Translations under genes and position numbers: made by a program | From: UBA4823 sp034436035 | Lineage (GTDB): Bacteria; Chloroflexota; Anaerolineae; Anaerolineales; UBA4823 | Direction of reading: 5' to 3' | NCBI GenBank assembly: GCA_034436035.1 | Contig: DAOTVW010000125.1 | Coordinates: 1-6,721 of the forward strand | Length of the DNA: 6,721 bases | In this document: piece by piece, positions 1 to 6,539 of the stretch | How the letters are laid out: every line of letters begins with the position of its first letter | Position numbering within the stretch: the first letter of the stretch is position 1 | Notes under the pieces: model-generated | The model's database searches: none | Told to the model about the DNA's origin: nothing | Seen by the model: the letters and a program-made list of their open reading frames with translations, nothing else

Positions 1-33
1 TTTCAGTGTGACTTCCAATGGTTCATTTTGCAT
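1..33 (-). CDS. Start of a probable nucleotidyltransferase-like protein (partial, runs off left edge)
   Basis: Only the first 11 codons are visible, reading MQNEPLEVTLK. The ATG lies inside the end of the 84-residue gene before it, in another frame, with an 11-base overlap. A GGAG ribosome binding site stands 9 bases upstream (43-46), which supports this start over the out-of-frame ATG a few bases later, whose frame closes after seven codons. From memory, small proteins like the upstream one are often followed in Chloroflexota and Cyanobacteria by a nucleotidyltransferase-fold protein (AbiEii/MNT-like) whose N-terminus resembles EPLEVTLK. The call rests on that context and on very few residues; the function is inference, while the existence of a coupled reading frame is well supported. 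Confidence 0.5.
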   Translation of the reverse strand, partial: MQNEPLEVTLK

Positions 34-277
34 CGAACGATTCTCCGTATACTTTGCGTGCCAGTTCTTCACCCAGTAATAAATCTGCCAGTTTTCGGCG
101 TAGTTCGGATTCTGTCGCCTCTGGATAGCGGGCACGCAATCCAGCGAGCGCCAGCAGGCGTGCGGCTTGATTTAATTGCGCCAACATATTCATTTTACGC
201 GTAGGATCGGCTTGCCGCCAGAGTTGAATTTGCAGGTCTTCCATGTTGGGATGGGTATCAGTAGAAAGTGCGGTCAT
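23..277 (-). CDS. Small conserved hypothetical protein (84 aa), paired with the following nucleotidyltransferase-like gene
   Basis: An intact 84-residue, mostly helical, charged protein without a signal peptide or membrane segment. The core (residues about 30-78) carries the pattern LNQAARLLALAGLR, then RYPEATESELRRKLADLLLG and LARKVYG. I recall this pattern from small uncharacterised proteins of Chloroflexota and Cyanobacteria usually encoded just before a nucleotidyltransferase-like gene, as appears to be the case here. The ATG overlaps the stop of the upstream methyltransferase remnant as ATGA, and a GGAG site lies 7 bases before it (285-288), so it can be translated independently or by coupling. 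Its end overlaps the next start by 11 bases, which points to co-translation of a two-protein module. It may be the partner or antitoxin-like half of such a module; that role is inference. Its base composition is closer to rpoC than to the AT-rich remnants upstream. Confidence 0.8.
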   Translation of the reverse strand: MTALSTDTHPNMEDLQIQLWRQADPTRKMNMLAQLNQAARLLALAGLRARYPEATESELRRKLADLLLGEELARKVYGESFDAK

Positions 278-666
278 GAAGAGTCTCCATAAAACATCCT
301 ATTAAATCCTTTGTCTTCCTCACTTACTCGGAAGCGCACGTCGTCTATCTCCGAGAAATTAACATATAACTGATTTTTACCGAGCAATTTCGCCAGCAAA
401 CGTTTTTACTTTTCCAGGTCACCAATTGTCATTAAGTCACTGATCGCTTCTTCGGGTATTTCAGGATTGATGTACCAATTCAAGAATGAACCTTAAGCCA
501 TTTCTTTCCAGATTTGTATTAGTTCTTCGCTACTTTGTGCAGCCTGAATTCTCTCCATTTAGGCTTCATTATAATGCATCAGTTCACAGTATATGAAATC
601 TCCACTGCCGTACTGTTCCATGACTTTTCTAACCAGCTTCCGTGTCACGGTTTCGACGTAATTCAT
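274..666 (-). pseudogene. C-terminal remnant of an adenine-specific DNA methyltransferase (type III Mod-like), three nonsense stops
   Basis: Translating this strand in one frame gives 130 residues interrupted by three TAA codons (559-561, 493-495, 406-408) and closed by TGA at 274-276. The pieces include YVETVT, GDFIYCELMHYNEA, MERIQAAQSSEELIQIWKEM, FLNWYINPEIPEEAISD, KRLLAKLLGKNQLYVNFSEI and VSEEDKGFNRMFYG. I recognise this order as the C-terminal tail of site-specific adenine methyltransferases of the type III Mod kind (N-6 adenine modification using S-adenosylmethionine). Each stop is one base from a plausible original codon: Tyr TAT/TAC, Glu GAA (KEMA-E-GSF) and Gln CAA (LEK-Q-KRLL). The catalytic DPPY and SAM-binding motifs, which lie further N-terminal, are absent, so the fragment cannot be active. 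Upstream of codon 1 the frame closes and the HEPN remnant begins. The final TGA overlaps the next gene as ATGA, so the order methyltransferase, small protein, nucleotidyltransferase-like protein was probably an operon. The family call is from memory of conserved segments. Confidence 0.75.
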
Positions 667-1111
667 TAAAGCTCATTCAATTTGGCACTTATCCAATTTT
701 GATCACAGAAATAATTTTTAAAAATTTCCCAATTAGTTTGAACAAGTGTACTTAATTCAATAAAGTCAAGATAGAACAAGCCTGAATTGCCGCGAATACT
801 TACCCAACCATTTTTTCTTCACTGCGTTTACGCCCAGTTATTGTATCTTTGATATTTTTAGTAAGTGCGAGTTTGACAAAGTAATCTTGACCATAAATCC
901 TAAGACAAACCTGCTGGATAAATAACCTTATATAATTTTCTATTGCATAAAGGTATAGATAAACTTTCATCATTTCTTTACCTTTTGCTAAAATATCATT
1001 TGGTATATAAAAAATTTCTATTTCGCTAAAAGAGCGACTAAAATCTTCAAGGTTATCTTCTAACGATGTTCCATTAGTAAATACAGTTTCAATGCTGGTG
1101 GTAAAGTTCAT
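666..1111 (-). pseudogene. Swt1-family HEPN domain protein, frameshifted and truncated
   Basis: The first 103-codon frame begins at the ATG at 1109-1111, behind an excellent site (AGGTGATC, complementary to the 3' end of 16S rRNA), and stops at 800-802. The A-run on this strand (T-run 811-816) is one base short: with one A added, the protein continues EEKNGWVSIRGNSG, LFYLDFIELSTLV, NWEIFKNYF, DQNWISAKLNEL and stops at 666-668, about 148 residues in all. The pattern of an N-terminal helical part with YAIENYIRLFI, then NGW-S-RG, FYLDF-EL, NWEIFK-YF and DQ-WI matches Swt1-type HEPN domains, predicted RNases common in defence and toxin-antitoxin loci. In that family an R-X4-H catalytic motif (as in RNLIAH) follows directly after this point; here it is missing and the methyltransferase remnant begins instead. 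The gene is therefore broken twice. The frameshift alone could be a sequencing error in a homopolymer, but the truncation could not. Family assignment is from memory of sequence patterns. Confidence 0.7.
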
Positions 1112-1132
1112 AGATCACCTTCGCTAAAGCGA
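1109..1132 (-). promoter_or_regulatory. Ribosome binding site and small inverted repeat before the HEPN remnant
   Basis: AGGTGATC sits a few bases before the ATG and pairs with the anti-Shine-Dalgarno end of 16S rRNA; it fixes the start codon. Directly upstream is a 5-bp inverted repeat, TCGCT/AGCGA, with a 2-base centre (1121-1132). It could be an operator or a small hairpin close to the ribosome site, but it is short and may be chance. Confidence 0.4.
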
Positions 1133-1205
1133 CACAAGCCTGATGGCGAGATTCAACTTTACATCCTGAAAGTGCCATTCGAAGATAACATTTCATTGCC
1201 GGTAG

Positions 1206-1246
1206 GGAGATTGCTTCTGTCGCGACGAACGCTCCATCTCAATGAC
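1206..1246 (-). repeat. 41-nt intergenic repeat, copy 1
   Basis: Read on this strand it starts GTCATTGAGATGGAGCG and ends GCAATCTCC. It aligns without gaps to 6249-6289 on the other strand, with 33 of 41 identical positions including the blocks GAGCGTTC, TCGCGA and CAATCTCC. It resembles the GTCATTGCGAG...GCAATCTC elements that I recall as abundant intergenic repeats in many bacteria, including Chloroflexota. No protein is encoded. Confidence 0.75.
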
Positions 1247-1272
1247 GGCTGGCGAGCAAACACAGAGAAACT

Positions 1273-1328
1273 ATCTCCCTTCCATGAAACCAATCTTGTC
1301 CATCTTGTAAATCCTGTCAATATTATGT
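1273..1328 (-). repeat. 56-nt intergenic repeat with 9-nt tandem units, copy 1
   Basis: It aligns without gaps to 6329-6384 on the other strand, with 47 of 56 identical positions; resemblance fades over roughly 30 further bases. Inside are three tandem 9-nt units at 1293-1301, 1302-1310 and 1311-1319 (plus-strand forms ATCTTGTCC, ATCTTGTAA, ATCCTGTCA). Tandem GACAGGATTTACA-type units are familiar to me from bacterial intergenic DNA. One unit supplies a TTGACA that could act as a -35 box for the HEPN remnant, but no good -10 box follows at the right distance. Confidence 0.75.
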
Positions 1329-1416
1329 TATGACGACTGCGCTGATTTCCAATCCATAGCCAGCTGCGCACAATTACATAAACATAAAAGGAATAATAAT
1401 TGTCATTAATGTCCCT

Positions 1417-1456
1417 TAAAAATAAAACCCCCAAACCAGGAATTGGTTTAGGGGTT
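1417..1456 (-). terminator. Rho-independent terminator of rpoC
   Basis: About 20 bases after the rpoC stop, this strand forms a 13-bp stem (arms 1444-1456 and 1426-1438, one G-T pair) of the form AACCCC-AAACCA / TGGTTT-GGGGTT with a 5-base loop, followed at once by a T-rich run (TTTATTTTT, 1417-1425). Position, stem strength and the T-run together make this a textbook intrinsic terminator. It shows that rpoC is the last gene of its transcript and that the HEPN remnant further on needs its own promoter. Confidence 0.92.
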
Positions 1457-1475
1457 ACCTTTATAATTTTATCTC

Positions 1476-4400
1476 TTATTCCGAAAACGTCCCAAGAAAA
1501 TCCGGGCGCGATCCAGAATGGAACTCACCCCCCTCGACATGCTCCTCATCGTCAAAGTATGCCCGTTGATCATCATCAAACCGCCCGCGCTGAAAACCTG
1601 TTCCGGCTGGGATCAGCTTCCCGATGATCACGTTCTCCTTCAATCCATACAGCGGGTCTTTTGCAGCTGCAATCGCTGCCCCCGCTAGTACCTTAATCGT
1701 ATGCTGGAAGGACGAGGCAGAGAGGAACGAATCGGTGCTGAGAGAGGCTTTCGTAATGCCGAGCAAAACATCGGCAGATTTCGCGATGCGTTTACCCTTC
1801 GCCAGCAATTCCTCGTTCTTGCGCTTCAACTCGAGTCGGTCTACTAAATCTCCCGGTAGATAATCGCTATCGCCAGGGCGCAATATTTGCACGCGAGACA
1901 TCATCTTGCGGATAATGACCTCAAAGTGCTTGTCGTTAATGTTCTGCCCTTGCGAACGATACACTTTTTGCACTTCCGAGAGCAAGTATAGCTGGCAGGC
2001 TTCCCGCCCTTGGATCTTGAGAATGCGGTGCGGGTTGAGTGAACCTTCGGTGAGCGGTTGCCCAGCCTCGACATGCTCGCCTTCTTTTACTAGCAAACGG
2101 GCTGAGCTCGGAATCTCATAGGTTTCCTCTTCCTTCACTTCGTGAGAAACGATCACCCGGTTACCCTCGATGCGCACCCGCCCTTGATTTTGGGCGACGA
2201 TGGTTGCATCTTCACTGGCAAAGGCAATCACATCATTCTGACTGACTTCGCTGCCGTCTTCGACCACGATTTTCCACCCCTCCGGGATCTCATACGGCTC
2301 TTCAACCATTTGGGTATGCTTGACATGCACCTCACGCAGGTCACTATAGCGGTCGGACTGCATGATCGAAACCGTGCCAGAAATCTCCGAGACAACCGCT
2401 TCCCCTTTCGGGGTCTTGCGTGCTTCGAAAAGCTCTTCTACGCGTGGTAGACCAGTTGTGATGTCACCGCCGGCGGCAACACCACCGGTGTGGAAGGTAC
2501 GCAAGGTTAATTGCGTGCCCGGCTCGCCAATGGACTGCGCTGCCACAATCCCGACTGCTGTGCCGACCTCTACCATTTTGCCGCGTCCTAAATCCAAACC
2601 GTAACACTTGGCGCAGATCCCATGCACCAGCTCGCAGGTGAGGGGTGAGCGTACTTTCACTTCTTGTATGTCAGCGGCAACGATCTGACGCACCTTCGGA
2701 TGATCAAGCAGTTCATCCCGTTCTGCGATTACCTCACCGGTAGCTGGATCGACCACCCGCTCTGCGACAACCCTGCCGAATAAGCGGACACTCATCGATT
2801 GACCCGCAATATCATCGCTGCGACGGATATAAATCCCTTCCTGGGTGCCGCAATCATCATCGTTGACGATGATGTCCTGCGCCACATCCACCAGACGGCG
2901 GGTTAAGTAACCCGCATCGGCAGTACGAAGCGCAGTATCCGCTAAACCCTTACGGGCGCCATGGGTGGAGATAAAGTATTCCAGAGCGGTTAATCCCTCA
3001 CGGAAGTTGGAACGAATCGGCAGAGGGATGATACGCCCAGATGGATCGGCCATTAAACCACGCATACCGGCTAACTGCGAAATCGGACCAAAACCACCTT
3101 TCGTGGCGCCGGAGATTGCCTGTGCGGCTAAGTTGCCATGTGGATCCATGCTTTGTTTCACCGCATCGGCAACCTGGATTGTCGTCCGCTGCCAGACTTC
3201 AATCACACGTTCGTTCTTTTCCTGTTCGGTCAATAACCCACGCCGAAAATCGCGTTCGATTGCTTCCTGCTCTTGCAGAGCATTCTCAATAATTTCCGGT
3301 TTATTGCTAGGGATGGTGATATCCGAAACCGCTAATGAATAACCGGAGCGGGTCGCAAATTTAAACCCGATATCTTTAATCGAATCGGCTACTTCGGTTG
3401 TGGTCTCTTCACCACAGATTTCATACAGGTCGGCGATGAGGTCTTTCAAGCCGCCTTTATCCAGCTCCCAGTTCATAAACTGCATCGACTCGGGCAAGAT
3501 GCGGTTGAAGAGCACTCTTCCGACCGTGGTTTCAATCAAATGCGTTTGTGGCTGTGGTAAACGATTGTTCTTCTCATCATACCAGGTGCTTGCCATGATT
3601 TTAATGTGGGCATGGATATCCGCTAAACCGAGGTTATAAGCCAACTCCACCTCATCCATATCACCAAAAATCCGCCCATCTCCCTTATGCGCTTTGTCAT
3701 CTGCCTTGGTTAGATAATACACCCCCAACACCATATCTTTGGATGGGCTGATGATTGGCTCACCATCCGCTGGTTTCAGCAGGTTACGAGAAGCGAGCAT
3801 TAATTGACGAGCTTCCCAAACCGCTTTTTGGGATAAGGGGACATGCACCGCCATTTGGTCTCCATCAAAGTCAGCATTGAAGGCAGTTGTGACTAACGGA
3901 TGCAACTGAATCGCACTTCCCTCGATCAGAACTGGTTCGAATGCTTGAATACCTAAACGGTGCAGGGTCGGAGCACGGTTGAGCAGCACCGGACGCTCTT
4001 TGATCACCTCTTCCAAAACCTCCCAAACCTCTGGGCGGTTGCGTTCAATGAAACGTTTTGCCCCTTTGACATTTGCCGCATAACTGTGGGATACCAGGCG
4101 GGCGATTACAAATGGGCGATATAGTTCGAGCGCCATCGTCTTGGGTAAACCGCATTGATACAATTTCAAATTAGGTCCGACAACGATCACGGAGCGGCCA
4201 GAATAATCGACGCGCTTACCCAACAAATTGCGGCGGAAGCGGCCCTTTTTACCCTTCAACATATCGCTGAGGGATTTCAATTCCCGCCGTCCACGCCGTG
4301 AAAGCGCTTTTCCACGCTGAGAGTTATCAATGAGAGAGTCGACAGCTTCTTGCAGCATGCGTTTTTCATTCCGCACAATCACATCCGGCGCACCCAATTC

Positions 4401-5750
4401 CAGCAATCGTTTCAGACGGTTATTGCGATTGATGACACGCCGATATAAATCGTTCAAATCGGAAGTCGCGAAACGACCACCATCTAACTGCACCATTGGG
4501 CGCAAGTCGGGCGGGATAACGGGTAGGACGGTCAATATCATCCACTCCGGACGGTTGCCAGAGCGGCGGAATGCTTCTACAACTTTCAAACGCTTGGTGG
4601 CTTTTTTCCGTTTTTGTTTGCTCTTGGAGGTGCGCACTTCTTGCCACAATTCCTCCGATAGTTTATCGAGGTCCATACGGCGCAAAATATCATAAAACGC
4701 CTCAGCGCCCATATCGGCCCGAAAGACTTGCCCCCAGCGAGATTTTAGTTCACGATAGCGGGCTTCTCCCATAAAGGTCAACGGACGAAGTTCCATCAAC
4801 TCATCGCGTTGGCGGGCATTTTCGTCCCGGGTTACCCCAGCCTGATCTTCCAGTTGACCGCGCAATCCTTCCATGCTCATCTCGGCTTCGGCGCGCTTGC
4901 GATCAATCTCAGCTTTGATTCGTTCGAGTTCAATTTGTTTTTGTTCTTTTAGCTCGCTTTCCAATTCTTCCAAGCGCTGCTTGACCACACTCTGTACCTT
5001 GGCTACATGGGAGTTAGCAATCGTCTCTCCACTTTCCACAATGACGATTTCCGTATCGGGAAAATGAATTGGGGTTTTTGCAGTCGTCCCAATCTGCTCA
5101 CGTAGAGATGCTTCTAACCTTTGCCCCGCCTGAATGATTGGTTCCAGGCTTTCGGCAAGTTGTTCATCATATTGCTGTTCTACTTGATTTTTCCGCTCTT
5201 GCAACTCTTTGAGCTCGCGATCCCGCTCTGATTTGATCTCGGCAATCTGAGCATTAATGCGATTGGCTTGTTCCCGTTCGATGGAGGTGATTTTGTCTTC
5301 AAGCCTTTTGAGCGCCTTTTGACGTGCGTCTTCATCTACATATGTGACAACATATTGAGCGAAATATAAGACTCGGTCAAGGTTACGGCGTGAAATATCC
5401 AGCAACAAGCCCAAGTACGAAGGAATTCGGCGGGTATACCAGACATGAGCGACGGGGGCGGACAGCTCAATATGCCCCATTCGCTCCCTTCTCACAGAGG
5501 AACGAGTTACCTCGACACCACATTTATCACAGATGATCCCTTTATAGCGAATATTTTTGTATTTACCGCAATAACATTGCCAGTCACGGGTGGGCCCGAA
5601 AATTGCTTCACAAAATAAACCATCCTTCTCAGGCCGCAGACGACGATAATTGATCGTTTCTGGCTTAAGAACTTCTCCGTAAGACCAGCTTCGAATAGTC
5701 TCTGGCGAAGCCAGGCTAATTCGTAATGCTTTTAACCCCTTTGTTTCCAC
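1476..5750 (-). CDS. rpoC: DNA-directed RNA polymerase subunit beta'
   Basis: Complete beta' subunit (1424 residues), which with beta forms the active centre and main channel of RNA polymerase. Visible landmarks, approximate residues: zinc site 1 with Cys 59, 61, 74 and 77 (same spacing as E. coli 70/72/85/88); PEWMILTVLPVIPPDLRP near 401-418; GRFRRNLLGKRVDYSGRS near 504-520; catalytic NADFDGDQM at 625-633, whose three Asp bind Mg; bridge-helix region with QLAGMRGLMA near 890-900; second zinc site Cys about 966, 1038, 1045 and 1048; trigger helix QLTLRTFHTGG near 1079-1089; conserved end KENVIIGKLIPAGTG near 1370; and an acidic tail. Between residues 140 and 325 lies a Glu/Lys/Arg-rich coiled-coil insertion absent from E. 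coli. The trigger loop lacks the large SI3 insertion of proteobacteria. The start is GTG, set by AGGAGG six bases upstream and by good N-terminal alignment. Identity is certain. No rpoB precedes it here; a terminator follows directly. Confidence 0.99.
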   Translation of the reverse strand: METKGLKALRISLASPETIRSWSYGEVLKPETINYRRLRPEKDGLFCEAIFGPTRDWQCYCGKYKNIRYKGIICDKCGVEVTRSSVRRERMGHIELSAPVAHVWYTRRIPSYLGLLLDISRRNLDRVLYFAQYVVTYVDEDARQKALKRLEDKITSIEREQANRINAQIAEIKSERDRELKELQERKNQVEQQYDEQLAESLEPIIQAGQRLEASLREQIGTTAKTPIHFPDTEIVIVESGETIANSHVAKVQSVVKQRLEELESELKEQKQIELERIKAEIDRKRAEAEMSMEGLRGQLEDQAGVTRDENARQRDELMELRPLTFMGEARYRELKSRWGQVFRADMGAEAFYDILRRMDLDKLSEELWQEVRTSKSKQKRKKATKRLKVVEAFRRSGNRPEWMILTVLPVIPPDLRPMVQLDGGRFATSDLNDLYRRVINRNNRLKRLLELGAPDVIVRNEKRMLQEAVDSLIDNSQRGKALSRRGRRELKSLSDMLKGKKGRFRRNLLGKRVDYSGRSVIVVGPNLKLYQCGLPKTMALELYRPFVIARLVSHSYAANVKGAKRFIERNRPEVWEVLEEVIKERPVLLNRAPTLHRLGIQAFEPVLIEGSAIQLHPLVTTAFNADFDGDQMAVHVPLSQKAVWEARQLMLASRNLLKPADGEPIISPSKDMVLGVYYLTKADDKAHKGDGRIFGDMDEVELAYNLGLADIHAHIKIMASTWYDEKNNRLPQPQTHLIETTVGRVLFNRILPESMQFMNWELDKGGLKDLIADLYEICGEETTTEVADSIKDIGFKFATRSGYSLAVSDITIPSNKPEIIENALQEQEAIERDFRRGLLTEQEKNERVIEVWQRTTIQVADAVKQSMDPHGNLAAQAISGATKGGFGPISQLAGMRGLMADPSGRIIPLPIRSNFREGLTALEYFISTHGARKGLADTALRTADAGYLTRRLVDVAQDIIVNDDDCGTQEGIYIRRSDDIAGQSMSVRLFGRVVAERVVDPATGEVIAERDELLDHPKVRQIVAADIQEVKVRSPLTCELVHGICAKCYGLDLGRGKMVEVGTAVGIVAAQSIGEPGTQLTLRTFHTGGVAAGGDITTGLPRVEELFEARKTPKGEAVVSEISGTVSIMQSDRYSDLREVHVKHTQMVEEPYEIPEGWKIVVEDGSEVSQNDVIAFASEDATIVAQNQGRVRIEGNRVIVSHEVKEEETYEIPSSARLLVKEGEHVEAGQPLTEGSLNPHRILKIQGREACQLYLLSEVQKVYRSQGQNINDKHFEVIIRKMMSRVQILRPGDSDYLPGDLVDRLELKRKNEELLAKGKRIAKSADVLLGITKASLSTDSFLSASSFQHTIKVLAGAAIAAAKDPLYGLKENVIIGKLIPAGTGFQRGRFDDDQRAYFDDEEHVEGGEFHSGSRPDFLGTFSE

Positions 5751-5756
5751 TCAGCG

Positions 5757-5762
5757 CCTCCT
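5757..5762 (-). promoter_or_regulatory. Ribosome binding site of rpoC
   Basis: A perfect AGGAGG with 6 bases to the GTG start codon. It settles the choice of GTG and predicts efficient initiation. Confidence 0.9.
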
Positions 5763-5767
5763 AAAAA

Positions 5768-5781
5768 TTGCCGCAAGGCAA
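5768..5781 (-). other. Small hairpin in the rpoC leader
   Basis: TTGCC/GGCAA form a 5-bp stem around a 4-base loop, followed on this strand by TTTTT and then the ribosome binding site. It has the look of a weak attenuator or leader hairpin. Upstream, a poor candidate promoter (TTTCCA, 17 bases, TGTAAA) would start transcription only about 40 bases before the gene. Neither is convincing; I found no strong leftward promoter for rpoC in the window. Confidence 0.3.
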
Positions 5782-5823
5782 AAATAATTTACAACACTTA
5801 ATAATCGGTATGGAAAGAACATG

Positions 5824-5850
5824 TTGACCGATTTTTCCTTTTGTTATAAT
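5824..5850 (+). promoter_or_regulatory. Rightward sigma70-type promoter, extended -10
   Basis: TTGACC (5824-5829) and a perfect TATAAT (5845-5850) are separated by 15 bases, shorter than the optimal 17, but the -10 box has the TG extension (TGTTATAAT), which compensates for poor spacing. Transcription would start near 5857 and run rightward, away from rpoC, into DNA without a convincing gene. A weak terminator-like element (AGATG/CATCT stem then ATTTTTT) at 6146-6168 would give an RNA of about 300 bases. The function of any product is unknown. Confidence 0.5.
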
Positions 5851-5856
5851 GTCCTT

Positions 5857-6248
5857 CCTTACCATTATGCTTTCAATCCTGATTTATTTGTAAGTACCGA
5901 AACCATTCGGGTATGGTGCTCAATCCGACCTGTAATCGTTTCAGAAAGATGGAGAGGCAAGCGATACCATTCAAAAACGGTGACTATCAAGCTATTTTTC
6001 TCCGGCGATATAGACAAACAAAGACAAGCACTCGAGACCTTTTCACTCAAGCGCTCATCTGATGAAAACGATAATCGGCGAACACGTGAGGTTATTATAC
6101 GATTTATCCTGTCATCTCGTCAAGAGGGAAAAACGAAAGATAAGGAGATGTTAATCATCTATTTTTTAATTGTTAATTTCTTAGTAAAGTCGTCGATAAG
6201 GAGTAGTTCCCATTGTAACGGTAGCTATCTCTACATACCCTGCCAACA
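5857..6248. other. Non-coding stretch upstream of rpoC
   Basis: About 390 bases with no recognisable gene or known RNA. A 152-codon frame at 5821-6279 (+) is open, but its ATG lies upstream of the only good promoter, it has no ribosome site that I can see, its sequence matches nothing I know, and it runs into the 41-nt repeat; I do not call it a gene. The end of rpoB, expected here in most bacteria, is absent. I see no tRNA, tmRNA or SRP RNA motif. Confidence 0.6.
6146..6168 (+). terminator. Weak terminator-like hairpin
   Basis: A 5-bp stem AGATG/CATCT with loop TTAAT is followed by ATTTTTTA. The stem is short and AT-rich, so termination would be weak. It is noted because it lies about 300 bases downstream of the rightward promoter at 5824-5850. 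Confidence 0.25.
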
Positions 6249-6289
6249 GTCATTACGAGAGAGCGTTCCTCGCGATTGAAACAATCTCC
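6249..6289 (+). repeat. 41-nt intergenic repeat, copy 2
   Basis: It starts GTCATTACGAGAGAGCG and ends ACAATCTCC. It is the inverted counterpart of 1206-1246, with 33 of 41 identical positions. It is followed after about 20 bases by GAGATGGCGTCGCTAC, a degenerate inverted half that fits the palindromic layout I recall for this repeat type. Confidence 0.75.
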
Positions 6290-6328
6290 AGCCAAGCGGT
6301 GAGATGGCGTCGCTACTTTTATTATGAT

Positions 6329-6384
6329 ACACAATATAGACAGAATTTACAAGATGAACAAGATTGCATTCATGGAAAAGCGAT
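6329..6384 (+). repeat. 56-nt intergenic repeat, copy 2
   Basis: The inverted counterpart of 1273-1328, with 47 of 56 identical positions and an exact 12-base core ATTTACAAGATG. Here it follows the 41-nt repeat, whereas near position 1300 it precedes it on the reading strand, so the two islands do not have the same internal order. Confidence 0.75.
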
Positions 6385-6489
6385 GCCTTCGCATTGTTTA
6401 CGCTGCACCCAGCAAATATGCCACTAATGTACCCACCTACCACCAGAAGTTGTATTGGCGATTTGCTAAAAAAACGTTCATGAATAGGT

Positions 6490-6539
6490 CACGAATAAAC
6501 GAATAAAAGCGCTATTCGTGCATTCGTGTAATATTCGTG
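6490..6539 (+). repeat. ATTCGTG motif cluster with hairpin
   Basis: Three direct copies of ATTCGTG (6514-6520, 6522-6528, 6533-6539) are preceded by the inverted form CACGAAT (6490-6496). ACGAATA (6499-6505) and TATTCGT (6513-6519) form a 7-bp stem with a 7-base loop. Arrays of ATTCGTG are familiar from bacterial intergenic DNA; the role is unknown. Confidence 0.6.

Noticed and set aside
406..561. Reassignment of TAA as a sense codon, since all three internal stops are TAA
   Set aside because: rpoC itself ends at TAA directly before its terminator, and the remnant lacks its catalytic half anyway; simple gene decay explains the stops.
811..816. Programmed frameshift or slippage in the HEPN gene
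   Set aside because: A-runs can slip, but the gene is also truncated before the catalytic motif, so no functional product would result; decay or a read error is simpler.
1159..1434. 91-codon open frame on the minus strand
   Set aside because: It overlaps the rpoC terminator, the 56-nt repeat and the 41-nt repeat; its residues are translated repeat DNA.
5821..6279. 152-codon open frame on the plus strand
   Set aside because: It has no ribosome site, its ATG precedes the local promoter, it matches no known family and its end is the 41-nt repeat. A run this long is only mildly unusual by chance.
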